A stretch of 64,000 nt of DNA from Sinonovacula constricta (GCA_007844125.1 CM017563.1:18416847-18480846), one strand, 5' to 3'; positions 10,592-22,999 are shown, counted from the first letter of the stretch. Numbers and translations: made by a program. Notes: generated by a model not told the origin, from the letters alone.

Positions 10592-10860
10592 GTCCAATGT
10601 TTTTCTGAAACGGCGACCTGTAAAATACACACTACCGTAGGGACAACAGCGGCACGAGACAATCAGTTTTCTCCGGAAGTTTTCGCATTTTAACGGCGAT
10701 CGACGGGTGTTGCGATTGAAAAAGCAAGCAAACGAATGAGAAGCTGACAAGCAGTTTCTAAACAGGCAGTTACTGTGTGAGCTTTATACACGAGCGGCAA
10801 GCGACAACGATACTCGATACTAACGTTCAATGCAGCCGGCCAATCGCTCTTTATGTAATA
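10592..10860 (-). promoter_or_regulatory. Putative UBAC2 5' UTR and core promoter region
   Basis: This stretch just upstream of the start codon is richer in GC and CpG than its surroundings and free of recognised repeats. It includes an ETS-like CCGGAAGT at 10673-10680. No TATA box or transcription start can be fixed. The promoter call rests on position and composition only. Confidence 0.4.
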
Positions 10861-11184
10861 GAGCTAGAATAATAAAGTTTATGCCCGATATTATTCATTG
10901 TAAGATTAAAAACAGTGGCATTGAAGATATTTTGAAGCGTATATTGAAAAGAAATAATTCAGGGATTATGATTTAAATCTGAATCTAAAAGGTGATTACG
11001 TCTGTTTAACACATTACCATGAATGTTAAACAAGAGTAATATTTCCTCAAATTATGTTACTTGTCTTAATTAAGTGGTTAGTTAAATTAAACTGGGGTAT
11101 ACATTTTTAATGGCCCTGTACAGACAAATCATAGGCTTTTTAAATCAATGTAGATATACACGAGATTTTAGAAGCATATGTAGG
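10861..11184. other. Intergenic, nothing recognised
   Basis: AT-rich single-copy sequence upstream of the UBAC2 promoter region. Confidence 0.4.
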
Positions 11185-12544
11185 TGTTGTTCGCAAGTGG
11201 GACACTTTCCGACCCCGACAAGGCCGACATAGAGGAAATGTGACACCACTGCTCCATATGCATCCGAAAGAGGATCGAACCAGCTTTCGACTCTTGAAGA
11301 GTCTTGGGCTGTCTTCGGGCTGACTGCCTAAAAAATGTCTCCGTAAGTGGTCATAAATGCTAAAAATGCGGTATTTTGGTCGCAGGGTGGCCTCTTTCCG
11401 ACCCTGACAAGACCAACATAGAAAAAATGTGACACCACTTCTTCAAATTCCATCCGAAAGAGAATTAAACCAGCTTTCGACTCTTGAAGAGCCTTTGGCT
11501 GTTTTGGGGCTGACTGCCTTAAAAATGTCTCCGTAAGTGTACATAAATGCCTAAAAATGCGGTATTTTGGTCGCAGGGTGGCCTCTTTCCGACCCCGAGA
11601 AGGCCGATATAGATGGAATGTGACACCTTTTCTTCTTATTCAACCAAAAGCGGATCGAACCAGCTTTAGACTCTTGAAGAGCCTTGGTCTCTATCTTTGG
11701 ACTGACTGCCTGAAAAGGCTCTATATTGGGGATGACTGCCTGAAAAATACCTTCGCATATTGTCTAAAAGCCGGAAAATGCGGGGTTTCCGTCACGGATA
11801 GGCCTCTTTCCGGACCCGACAGGGCCGACCTGGAGGAATGTATCCGAAACAGGATCGAACCAGCTTTCGACTCTTGCAAAGCCTTGGGCTCTATCTTTGG
11901 GTTGACTGCCTGAAAAAAAATGTCTCCGTCATTAGTCAGAAATCCGTAAAAAGCGGGGGTTCGTAACTGATAGGCCTCTTTCAGATTGCCTGAAAAAAAC
12001 GTCTCTTTTATTGGTCTAAAATGCCTTAAAATGCGGGCTTTTGTTCGTAGGGTGAACTCTTTCCGACTCCGACAAGGTCGGCATAGAGGAAACACTTCTT
12101 CATATGCACCCGGAAGAGGACCTAACTGACTTTCGACTCTTGAAGAGCCTTGGGCACTATCTTGGGACTGACTGCATGGAAAATGCCTCCGTAATTGTTC
12201 GAAAATCATTAAAAAATGAGGATTTTTTGACCTGGATATGTATACCTCATTTGACCCTAAGAAAGTCGACATAGCGGAAATGTGACAACACTTCTTCATA
12301 TGCATCCGAAAGAGGATCGAACCAGATTTCGACTCTTGAAGACTGTCTTGGGACTGATTGCCTGAAAATTGTCTCCGTAGATGTTCAAAATTGCGTAAAA
12401 ATGCGGGTTTGGGGCTACGGATCAGCATCTTTTCGAGCCCGACAAGACCGATTTAGAAGAAATGTGACACCAGTTCTGCCCATGAAACGCATAGAGGATT
12501 GAACTAGCTTTCAACTCCTGGAGGTCTTGGGCTCTATCTTGGGG

Positions 12545-12937
12545 CAATCGGAACACCTCGGATAATTCACGAATCATCTCTCGGATGCATGTAGGTAGTC
12601 GGATCACCTCGGCCATTTCCCCAAATGGGATTACCTTTATGACAGACGTCAAAACAGCTGGCAGCACGGATGAGAGCTAACTACAGTACGATGCCTGTAA
12701 AGATAAATTTGTTGCGGCTTCAAATTTAAATCATTCAATTTTAATTTACACAGCGCAGCAGACACGCAGCTTTCAAACGATGCCAATGTTTACTTTTTGT
12801 GCGAACTACATTTTAGGCATATTCTTCTTCCGACTTCCGGCGAACAAAATGATCGTGATTTCTGTCAGTATCATTAGACCAGATACATCCGAGGGACGAT
12901 TCACCCGAGGACGGAATTACCCGAGGAGTTCCGATTG
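12545..12937 (+). mobile_element. MITE-M copy 1, nested in the 190 bp array
   Basis: Terminal inverted repeats CAATCGGAACACCTCGG and (complement of right end) CAATCGGAACTCCTCGG bound a 393 bp element. Sequence TCTTGGGG occurs immediately left (12537-12544) and right (12939-12946), a likely target duplication of 8-9 bp. It has no coding capacity. Confidence 0.9.
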
Positions 12938-12958
12938 GTCTTGGGGCTGACTGCCTGA

Positions 12959-13012
12959 ATAATGTTCGGAAATTCGTAACCCCCCCCCCCACCCCACGCC
13001 CCCCCCCCCCGA
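12959..13012. repeat. Poly-C rich stretch
   Basis: Two C runs (about 12979-12988 and 13000-13010) separated by ACCCCACG inside the 190 bp array. Confidence 0.8.
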
Positions 13013-13335
13013 TTTTTGTCGCGGATACGCCTCTTTCCGACCCCGACAAGGCCGAAATAGAGGAAATGTTGCACAATCTGCTGTCCATATGCATCCGCTA
13101 TAAGATCAAATCAGCGTTCGACTCCTGAGAGCCTTGTGCTCTATATTTGGGCTGAAAAATATCTCCGTATATGGTCTAAAATCCGTAAAAAGCTATGTTT
13201 TTAGCCCTTTCAGCCTCCTTCCAAAAGGCAAACATGTGGAAAATGTAACACCTTTTATTCCATTTGCATTCGATAGAGGCTCAGATCATGCATCTATGGG
13301 TGAGTTTTCTTTATATTTTCGCCAGATTTATTAAA

Positions 13336-13445
13336 AGTTCTCAACGGATAACTCATCGTCGGCAACCACAGTACTTTCTTCCGTTACACTCCATACATAG
13401 CGGAGTAATGTAACGGGGGATAACCGACGATGGGATAACTTGAAG
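13336..13445. repeat. Inverted repeat with about 45-50 nt imperfect arms
   Basis: The left arm contains TCATCGTCGG and CTTCCGTTACACTCC; the right arm contains GGAGTAATGTAACGG and CCGACGATGGGATAACTTGA. The loop is about 9 nt (around ATACATAG). It could be a foldback element or a structured transcript. Confidence 0.7.
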
Positions 13446-13977
13446 ACTGATACTTATGGTGACGTTTTGCGCCTGTTTCCTGTGGGTTAACGTCTCTTAC
13501 CAATACTTTAATTTTATAATGTTTATAAAGTCAATTTATCTTTGCAAAATCCCTATATAATTCCCATTTTGATATCTCGTGTCTAAGTCACTGAACAATC
13601 ACTGTAGACGTTGGGTTCACCAGAGCACGTGGCTGAGTCGCCGAATACCTACTAACTTATGATTGTTCAGCCTCTAACCTCTTGGCGAAATCCGTTTGCA
13701 TATTTCCAAAAATAGATTGCCACGATGCATATGCAGCGAAATTATTCATCCTATTAAAATTTAGGGTTAAAAATCCATCACAAATCTCAAATATGAACAA
13801 ACAAATTTTAGCAAGACCTTTCAAGCATACAATATCTTGTTTGCATTTGCTTCGATGTTACATTGTATTTCTGGCAATGTCAAGATTTGCCTTGAAAAGT
13901 CTCGTAAAAGCATAGGCATATGGATCTTTGGTAAAGGTAAAAGTAAAGGTAAAGGTAAAAGATGGTATGGTTCGATA
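13446..13977. other. Mostly featureless; small GGTAAA repeats
   Basis: A short inverted pair (TGAACAATCA near 13592 and TGATTGTTCA near 13661) and a run of AAAGGTAAA-type repeats at 13934-13961. Confidence 0.5.
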
Positions 13978-14890
13978 TTTCTAAAACCGTACTTTATTTT
14001 TAAAACAATCAAATTAAATAGCCGTTCCGAAATTTGTACACGCAAATATCTTGCAGTAGGTATACATGGAAAACTATTGTGCTTCGATTTAGGAAAACAT
14101 CAAAGTTAAGAGCAAGCTGTTATTGACAAGTTCACATGACATAATTCTGAGAACAATTAAATATTTGCAAATTGTTCTCATATCATAAGACGCTAACGTT
14201 TGACTAAAAAGTTAAATAAATAGTGTAGGTATTTATAACAACTGACACTGCAGCCAATACTCACAGCTTTGTTAAATACATGTGATCACATTCAAATTAA
14301 CAACAATTTATTTGCATACGATAAAATAAACAACAACATTTTCATCAGAGTAAAAAAAGGTGACTTTTAAATTAAGCGTTGGTCATAACATAGAACTATG
14401 TGCATAAGGTTGCAGTAATTAAATTGATTTTCAAAATTAATATTGTAAAAACGTTGTAGCAAAGGTAAGTTGAACTCGTTCTATTTTCCACAATTTCTAG
14501 TTTTTTAAAGCGGGTTTTTTGTACCTGTTCTGTTTTAATTATTTTGAAAACAATCAACTTAAGTAGCCACTCAGAAATGTGTAGACGCATATATCTTGTA
14601 GCCAATATTCATAGAAAACTATTTTGCTTCGATTTAGGAAAACATCAAACGTAAAGAGCAAACAGTTCTTGACAAATTTACATGATATAATTCTGAGAAC
14701 AATAAAATTGTTTTTTCAATCATAAGATTATATCTAGCGTTTGACTTAAAAGTAAAATAAACATTGCAGGATTTTCCAACAATTGACACTACAACCAATA
14801 ATCACAACGTCATTAATTACATGTATTCACATTCAAATTAATAACAATTAATATTTATTATGATACAAATATAAAAATATCTCATTAACT
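13978..14890 (+). repeat. Tandem segmental duplication, offset about 546 bp
   Basis: Copy 1 (about 13978-14340) and copy 2 (about 14520-14890) share long diverged blocks, for example AAAACAATCAA, CTTCGATTTAGGAAAACATC (14082 and 14628) and TAATTCTGAGAACAAT (14141 and 14689). No coding frame is retained. Confidence 0.8.
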
Positions 14891-15405
14891 TAAATAAACA
14901 TTTTAGGTAAAATACCAAGTGAGAGGAAAGTAAACAATTTAAATAAAAAATATAATAATAGTTATTATAGTAGAGATAACTTTTGTTATGTTATTCCGAT
15001 TTTAAGGTACCTGTGTTCAATGAGAGAACCATTTTATTTATCTAATAAAATAATATGCATGCTTAGACAAAGAACATTGTAAGTCAAAATAATAATTTAG
15101 AAGTCGCCCTACATTTGTAGCCAATCAGCAGCTATGACAATTCAAAATACTCAGCGATTTATTTCAGTAGAACTCCTTTCTATTTTCTGTTTTACAATGG
15201 ACAAAATAGATCGATCTATTTTACTAAATGGTTTTATTTTCAACTGCGCATGTGCAACAAACCACGCATTCTGGCTTGACTCCTCCCCTTATGACGACAA
15301 ATTTAAACAAGTCAAGACGATTGACAGTTTGATTGACAGTTTTATGGGGCGGATTACATGTCATTTTGGTAGAACATGTAGAAGTAAGGCGGGGACTTTT
15401 AAGTC
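14891..15405. other. Nothing recognised
   Basis: AT-rich to 15100, then a more mixed segment with a 95-codon frame (15134-15421) that has no recognisable domain or splice context. Confidence 0.4.
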
Positions 15406-15512
15406 GGATAGAATCTATTAAGACGTTCCCATAGAAAATAGAAGCATGCACTCTGCGCTCATTTCGGATTCTTTCTTTTTTTTCTGTAGAAACGTCTTAA
15501 TAGATTCCATCC
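15406..15512. repeat. Inverted repeat, 22 nt arms
   Basis: GAATCTATTAAGACGTT (left arm from 15406) and AACGTCTTAATAGATTC (right arm, 15491-15512) pair almost perfectly across a loop of about 63 nt. Confidence 0.85.
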
Positions 15513-15584
15513 TATACCAAGACGTGTCTATTATATATTAAAAACTAAATGTTATTATTGAAACCCGCGAGGGTCGTTTGTCAG

Positions 15585-16610
15585 AGATGACTCTTATAAA
15601 GTATATATGGACGGCTATTATAGAAAACCACTGAAGATAGGTAAGACCTGTCCGTTATACATTATATATAATTATAAAATAGAAAATCTGTGGGGGTAGG
15701 TACTCAGGCCTGCCCATTATATTTTTTTAAATGCCGTTATGGAAAAAACAGCAAGGGTGGGTGGTTTGGCATGGCGATTTTTATTATATAAGATGATTAA
15801 TTATATATGATGATTATATTATATAAGAGGGTAGGTCCTACCAGACTTGTCTTTAATATATTACATTTTGAGGTATATTATGGAGATCAATCGAGGATAT
15901 TTATTCGCACGTCTATATTTATTATATATTGAGGGCTTTAGAGGAAAATCAAAGAGGATAGGTTCTCGGGCCTGTCATGTTTTTTTTTCCCTCACCATTT
16001 AGGAACAAGACCCGGCCTCCAGAATTGGGCATTTTGGGGGTCTTTTTAGGCGAATTCGGGGGAAAACTAAAACAACATATTATATGTCAATTAAAACAAA
16101 CAAACAAGTATTTGGTTCATCCAACACCTTTTATACATCGATATCTTACAAAGCAATAGCAATTCTTCATGTGATTGAAGTTGTTAATTATGTCATATAT
16201 TTGACCAGGGTTGCGAATTACATTTTTTTTTCGTTCTTTGAATTGGAACTTTTCTCTTTGAAATTGAAAAAGAAAAACCCATACTATTTGCGACTGAGAA
16301 CACGACCGAACATTGGTCTTCAAAACGGGACAAAAACACAGCCCTGAATATACATCATATAGAGAATTTTCATGGAAAGCCAACGAGAAAGGTGGTCAGA
16401 TATATCAATTATATATTATAAATAGATGGCTATTAAGGAAAACCAGAGAGGGGAGGTGATCAGACATGTCCATTTTATGCCATGAAGGTTTTCATGGAAA
16501 GACCGCAAGGTAAAGTGCTAAAGGCAGGTCTATTCGATGTACGGTTATATCGGTAAACCTCTACAGATAGGACATTACAGACATGTGTCTTATTGGTGAC
16601 ACGTTAGAGC
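15585..16610 (+). repeat. Degenerate tandem array, unit about 60-70 bp
   Basis: Recurring but diverged GGCTATTATRGAAAAC, GAGGRTAGGT and CAGACCTGTCCATTATATAT blocks occur about ten times, interrupted at about 15985-16365 by unrelated sequence. It follows the hairpin at 15406 closely. Confidence 0.55.
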
Positions 16611-16908
16611 AACTTAATATATTATATATATATATATTTTTAAGTTATTTAAAAACGTTACACAAATAGGTATTTAACATAAAGACCTGGATACATATAA
16701 GCTAGGCAATGGTGACATCATGTCTATGAGTTGCAATGTAGGTGATTTATTGACAAAGGATTAAGGATTTATTTGTTTCGTCGAAGATAAGATGCAATTT
16801 ATTCTATTAACTAAATTGTCACTGTGAAACAGTTTTTAAACTATACTCCAGGTCCGTCGGTCATCACATCAGAACTATAATTTGGGCATTTTCTTACATT
16901 CTTTGAAG

Positions 16909-16979
<71 letters not shown>
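16909..16979. repeat. (TA)n microsatellite, about 35 units
   Basis: Uninterrupted alternating AT for about 70 bp. Confidence 0.98.
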
Positions 16980-16982
<3 letters not shown>

Positions 16983-17739
16983 GTTAAATTGCACTGAGAA
17001 CTTATGGGGTGGGTGGGGTGTGGGGGCTTAAAGTTTTGTTGCTAAGAGGTTGTTGCTGCTCAGAGGTGTATATTGGAGAGGTTTGAATGTGTATGTATAT
17101 TGTTATATTTATTCAGTTTGTCTATTGACTTCAGCATATTTGTTGAAGTAGGCTACGATATATACGGTATGAACAATTTCAACTGTAAGGTTGATATAAA
17201 TGTATATTGTGTAAATAGTTTTAATGTCTCGTAAATATACATTTTATCGTTATATCCTCCTCCATGTTATAATAGGTCATCAATTTGATATGTATAATAT
17301 ATCCGGAGGAGTTAAAGAATACAGTATATATATTTTTCATGTTTATTAACGATGGGCCTATGTGAATAAGTCAAAGTAAATACACTCTGTTCTGTTGTAT
17401 TCTGTCCCCACCCCCCCACCCAAAAAAAAAAACAAACAAAAAAACAAACAAAAAAAACAACAACAACAACAAAACAAACAATATCACTGTCAGACTGTCT
17501 ACGCTTTTTTCAAGCATAGGAAACTCTCCCATTCCTCTACAGAAACTGTCTGCATTTAAGTATACAATTATGAGGACGTTAACCTTGTATGCCTTTACCT
17601 CAGTTTTTTTATTTTATATTTATGCATGTATTTGTTAGGTCAAAGTCCTCTGGTTAAAATTTGTCTCCGGATGATTACATTTTTCGTTTAGTTTTCTTCA
17701 CTGTAATAAACTAACTAAATACTTTGATAGTTGACTTAC
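16980..17739. other. Nothing recognised; A-rich simple sequence
   Basis: A C-rich then A-rich tract with AAAC repeats at 17406-17481. Otherwise single-copy, AT-rich. Confidence 0.5.
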
Positions 17740-17816
17740 CCGTAAAGAATTGACTGATCACCTTTTATATTCCTTATACCTCGCCCATACGATCCACATG
17801 CAGGTGAAAACTTCAT
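17740..17816 (-). other. Weak candidate first coding exon (minus strand)
   Basis: An ATG in AAAGGATGA context at 17816 opens 25 codons (MKFSPACGSYGRGIRNIKG, then six more) and two bases before a GTAAGT donor at 17739-17734. It lies in non-repetitive sequence with some CpGs upstream (to about 18250). No downstream partner exon was found on the minus strand and the peptide is not recognised, so chance is quite possible. Confidence 0.2.
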
Positions 17817-18423
17817 CCTTTAACAGTGAAATGTGCATGACAATCCCGTGCACCCCAGTGCTGTAAACTAGTCGCTCTTGGCCACTGAGATTCAAACTAA
17901 ATATACCTGACCGACATTTTGTAATTAAACCCCCACGTTAGGTGTAAATGTCATCTACCACAAATACACGTGTCATCTAAACATGATCGAAGTGGACCAC
18001 TCATATTCGTATTGTCATTTTGCTTCTGTACACAGTTCTAATTAAAATTGTACTTTTTAACATTTCCACAACTTGCCTATTTCCCCTTCCGTTCATGGCA
18101 AGGACCCAGTATACCTGCGGTACCTACAACATGATCTGGCCATGTTGACAGTACGTGTGTCCAATCCGGTTTTCTTTCTTAATATCCGAAGACCACTTCT
18201 CGAGTAAGATTTCTTGTCCGCTTTCGGTTTCGCACTCCGGCAAGGAAACAACTTTGTAAACAATGTTTACCCTCCTATGTTTTTTGTTGGTGTTGTTGCT
18301 TTTTTTCCGTTTCAGTTACTTTGCTAACTCAGCATATATTGACAATGCCTTACTACGCGATGAAACTATAATTGGCATCGCCACATGTGACAAGTGGATC
18401 TGTTCAAAGTGCATACACATATA
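17817..18423. other. Single-copy, slightly GC-richer
   Basis: It contains scattered CpGs around 18110-18250, which could be a promoter for the weak exon candidate at 17740. No stronger signal was seen. Confidence 0.3.
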
Positions 18424-18933
18424 GATAGTTTCCATGTGATGTCATGGGCACTGATAAGACTGAGGCAGCCATCTTTGAAGGCAGAAGCTAATGCAGGCCG
18501 AAATCTGTGCTGTATTAAACTCGCCACTGTGTTTTTATTTTTCAGTCCATTTTACTGAATTTTATATCAAATTTAACAGCTTTTATAAACTATTTTAAAT
18601 CTCAAAACTATATTTTGATATATTGATAGTTTTAACGGTAAAGGAAAATGCAAAAAGATATACTGTTCATTTTATTTAAGGATGAGCCAGTAATTTTATT
18701 TATATCTGTGCATTAATTCGTGGTGTATTTATTAATTTTAAAAATATTGTATTCTAAAAATATGAATTTCAAGAGCTTTCCAATGGTGTAAAGCTTTTTA
18801 TTTTTGGACCACAAATGAAGAAATGACAAGAAAATAAAATTTACGCTTCTGTACAATTCATCTGAAAATCCCTTGAAGTTGCCATCAAAGATGGCTGACA
18901 AGATAAGGGATCTTCAATGATGTGGAAACTATC
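18424..18933 (-). mobile_element. MITE-1 copy B, complete
   Basis: GATAGTTTCCAT at the left and GTGGAAACTATC at the right, each flanked by TA (18422-18423, 18934-18935), consistent with a Tc1/mariner-type TA target. Subterminal GGCAGCCATCTTTGA and AAGATGGCTG are present. Confidence 0.92.
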
Positions 18934-20631
18934 TATATGTATATACGTTACATGAACATGACGACATGTATTCCGTTGGTTTATTGTAACATTATTGAAC
19001 TAACTTCCTCAATGTTCTTTATTATCATCATTATCATCGCTTTGTTTACATTTCATTTTAATTTGTTTGTAAATGCAATAAGTAATATATCACTATAAAC
19101 ATCATATTGTCATAAATTGCATGTGTTCTGCATACATATTGTCTCTTTTTTCCCCTATTAGTCTCTCGCACTCCCACAAACCCTCACACACACACGCGCG
19201 TACGCACGTGCACAAACATACATCCCTCTCTCTCTCTCTCTCTCATCTTGCCGGGGATAATTTTCTCCTTATTAATTAACACCCAGGCCTATTTCTGAAA
19301 GTAAAATAACCGATGTGATCCGAAAGTGCCAGAATCAAAAGTTCAAACAATTATCTGCACGATACTATAAATATACTTAATAATTAAATAATCTCATTAC
19401 AGAGTGTCAGAACAAGTTCAACAATTGTATTTTTATAACGCGGATCGTCAATAACTGTTAAAGCGTCACAAATCTTTACTATCCAATTTTGTCGTTATTA
19501 AGTAAATAATATTGTCTGAAATAATATATCCTACTTCATTTTATGCATTTGCAGTGCTGTTTTATTGATATTTTACTTTTGTCAACTTGTTGTTTTACAA
19601 GCACACCATCACGGTGCACTCGTGCACGCGCCAATACTTGTAGGCCTACAAGCTCGCACGTCAGCGTTCGGGAAACAATAGGGACCGAGAGAAAATTTAA
19701 TGTTATTGTGTTTATTAAACGGTATTGAGTCTAAGTTTAAGAAACACGATATTTTCCGACATGCAAAGTTTGTTATTAAAAAATTACGCATATACTCCTT
19801 ACATTTTAACCCAAAACGGTATCATCTGGAGCTCCTGGGAGTAAAGCACTTAAGCGGAAATGATACTACTTGATTTATAAACAATAATTGGGTCACAGAC
19901 AGCGTTTTATCACGTTGTTTGTTTGTTTGTTTGTTTTCAGAATCTAATACGTTCTGTAAAATCGACACACTTAATGTGGTCATGTTAAATCGTTCTAGTC
20001 ATAAGATCAAATTGAAATTTGTTGTTTAGAGGTACGAAAAATGTGCATTAGGATAATCGATCAGGGCTGAATATCGCCTAATCACGACGCGTAAGTATTG
20101 TATCATTATGAAGTAAACTATTAATTAATTTACGATTACCAATAATAAAACTTGTAATCAACATTGTGGCAATTGCAGCTGCATTTGACGCTGTGAAAAT
20201 GTTACGTAATATCCTCATAATAAAAAATGATTCCTTTTCTGATCCATATAAATTCCATAATTTAATTAAAGGACTATATCTGTTATTAAGGCAAAACTGT
20301 TCCAAGTGATAAGACAGAAAAACAACATTTAGACCACTTTCGCACTAAGCCATTAATTAATGTTAAAATGCCATTTTCACTTAAAAATCGTAAGCTATAG
20401 GTTACCGTGATCTAGTTTTAACTAAAATGTTTATTAAAAACTTATTCGGTGCTGCAGACTCACCAGGCGTGTATCTGGACCGTTTTTGAAGTTGCGCACA
20501 ATTACTAGGGGGGGTCCGGGAGCATACCCTCAGCCCCCCCCCCCCACACACACACACCTCCACCCGACCCCACCCCGCACTCCGGAAAATATTTCTGCTA
20601 CATTGGCTCAATGCGTTTTAGGGCCCTTTAA

Positions 20632-20671
<40 letters not shown>

Positions 20672-20890
20672 AGTGAGAAAAAAATAAAAGAAAATACGTT
20701 GTTTAGCTTTGTATTGACTAAAATACATCTTTAAGACGCAATGTAACTTGAATTATTTTATAACATAGAAATTATTAACTTTCTAAGTGTGTTTGGTACA
20801 TTTAGATTTTCATTTTTTCGAACGAAGATTACGCATGTGCGTAAAGTGCGTAATGGCAGATAAGCGCCTGGTCACTTATCAGGTAATATA
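18934..20890. other. Intergenic, simple repeats only
   Basis: CA/CG-rich tract near 19187-19206, (TC)n at 19226-19244 and (TTTG)n at 19918-19937. C-rich blocks lie near 20535-20560, and a C run of about 28 followed by A10 near 20633-20672. No exon-like segment was found. Confidence 0.5.
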
Positions 20891-21405
20891 GATAGTTTCC
20901 ACATCAGTGAAAATCCCTTATCTTGGCAGCCATCTTTGATGGTAACTTCAAGGGATTTTCATATAAATTGTATAGAAGGGTAAATTTTATTTTCTTGTAA
21001 TTTCTTCATTTGTGGTCCGAAAATTAAAAGCTATACACCGTTGGAAAGTTCTTAAAATTCATATTTTTAGAATACAATATTTTTACAATTGATAAATGCA
21101 CACAGAATTAATGCACAGAAATAAATAAAACTATTGGCTCATACTTAAAACAAAAAAAGACAGTGTATCATTTTCGGTTATATTTCTTTAACCTTTTGAA
21201 CTATCAAAATATAGTTTTGATATTTAAACTACTTTATAAAAGCTGTTTGATATAAAATTCAGTAAAATAGACTCAACAATAAAAACACAGTGGCGAGTTT
21301 AATACAGCACATATTTCCCGATTTCGGCCTGCATTAGCTTCTGCCTTCAAAGATGGCTGCCTTAAATTGTCTTACCAGTGTCGATGACATCCCATGGAAA
21401 ATATC
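20891..21405 (+). mobile_element. MITE-1 copy C, complete
   Basis: GATAGTTTCCACATCAGTG left end and CATGGAAAATATC right end, flanked by TA at 20889-20890 and 21406-21407. Confidence 0.92.
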
Positions 21406-22999
21406 TATTCGTATCATCCAGAAACTTAAATAACCAAAGTCATCTTTATTAGCAATAAACAAGCCCGAGTTCGCATTTTTAAAGTTTCTTTATAAAATAA
21501 ATTTGACATATAACTGGACCCATTTTCTGTAACAGTATAGCTATTTTTATAAAGTAATTGACAGGTCATGTTATGCGAATGTTTAAACGTAATATCATTG
21601 ACTAGAAATAGGATTGGTATAATAAACAATTCTGTAGGCATTGCAAGAGGAATAACTATAGTTAAACTTTATCTATAGGTGCTCTAATTCTTAGCTAACA
21701 GCCCTTAAGTGCGTCTGTTATAGTCATTAGTGATAAAATGACAAATAGACAGGATTCATATTGAAACGAATGAAAGACATAAATGAATGGTCTCCCCTGA
21801 ATAATGCCTAAATGCAAATAGGTCCTTTCATTTGCTTTACTCGGTTTTTATGCTTGTGCTCTTTGGAGTGTATGTTGACTTTTCCGCCTTTCTTATGATA
21901 CCCAGGTTAATCATCACCAATAAACATTTCCATTTTCTTGTTTTAAATAACATATCTCTATAAGTATTTAAATTAATTTTAAGCTTACATTTATGCAAAA
22001 GTAAGAAATTCACTGTTTGTTATTGCAATATCTACAAAAGAGCGGGGGATAAAGTCAAAGAATTTCAACTGCAAGGACCTACCTACTGTTTGGAATACCT
22101 CGGATATTAACTAACAACTAACAAGGGAGACAATTTCCACCTCACCAATGTACCCCATTAGCTTGTCTCTTTAAATACGCTGGGTAGCCCACGTATACGC
22201 TTCCCATTCATCACCAGGGACGGATCTAGGATTTTACTTGGCGGGGAAGTGAGGGAATTAGCATGTCGAAGTAGCGTGTTTAAAATATCTTTCTAAACAA
22301 TGGGGACGCCCCCCCCCCCCCCCCCCCCCCCCCCGACACACACACTCTAATACCGCTACCTATTGTGTTTTTAATGAAAATGTCTGCTTTTGCATATGAA
22401 AAATAATCATTATTCTGAAATGTAAAATATCATAAAATATATAATGCCGTATTCTTCAGTTGTTGAGATTTTTTTTCGACCGGCCAGCGCTTACGTGCTC
22501 ACAGTGTTCTCTATCAAGGCAGTAAGAAATATAAAAACAGCAAAATGATCATGCTTGGATAACCTTAACTCAAAAATAATTAGACTAACACATGAATAAA
22601 AAAACTCAGGGAATAACAAAGTTATGTTAAAAATTAATTATTGAGCATTTTAATGGAACACTTCTTACTTTCATTAGCAGCACATAGTTATAGACGTTTT
22701 TGCACGAATTATTTTGCACGTCCGTCTATTTATTGTTGCAAAATAGAAAATATCTAACATCTTTTCGAATTTTTACGCTGGATTATAAGTTCAAAAGCGA
22801 ATAAATTAACAAGAATTAGATTATATGCAGATTTATTCTATAAGACACTTCGGAACGTAGGATCGATAATTTTTCCATGACGTCATAAAGACGTCATTAC
22901 TAAAATTATTAATTTTAAAATAAGAAATATTTTAAGATCTTGTAGATTTTTTTCTTTCCTCCCTGTCGCGTTTTTGTTTTTAACTTACAACAGCTAAAA
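21406..22999. other. Intergenic, poly-C run
   Basis: A C run of about 26 lies at 22309-22334. CAGGGACGGATCTAGGATTT at 22217-22236 looks like one end of a hAT-type element, but no matching other end was found. The rest is AT-rich. Confidence 0.5.

Larger units (their letters stand above)
11185..13320 (+). repeat. Satellite-like tandem array, unit about 190 bp
   Basis: About nine diverged units, recognised by recurring CTCTTTCCGACCCCGACAAG, GAGGAAATGTGACACC, CATCCGAAAGAGGATCGAAC and TCTTGAAGAGCCTTGGGCT blocks (for example near 11210, 11399, 11590, 11812, 12063, 12252, 12434, 13038, 13210). It is markedly more GC-rich than its flanks. Open frames here, such as 235 codons at 11721-12428 minus, have no independent support. 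A MITE interrupts the array at 12545-12937. Confidence 0.9.

Noticed and set aside
11721..12428. 235-codon minus-strand frame
   Set aside because: Lies entirely in the 190 bp satellite-like array with varying unit length; sequence looks like translated repeat.
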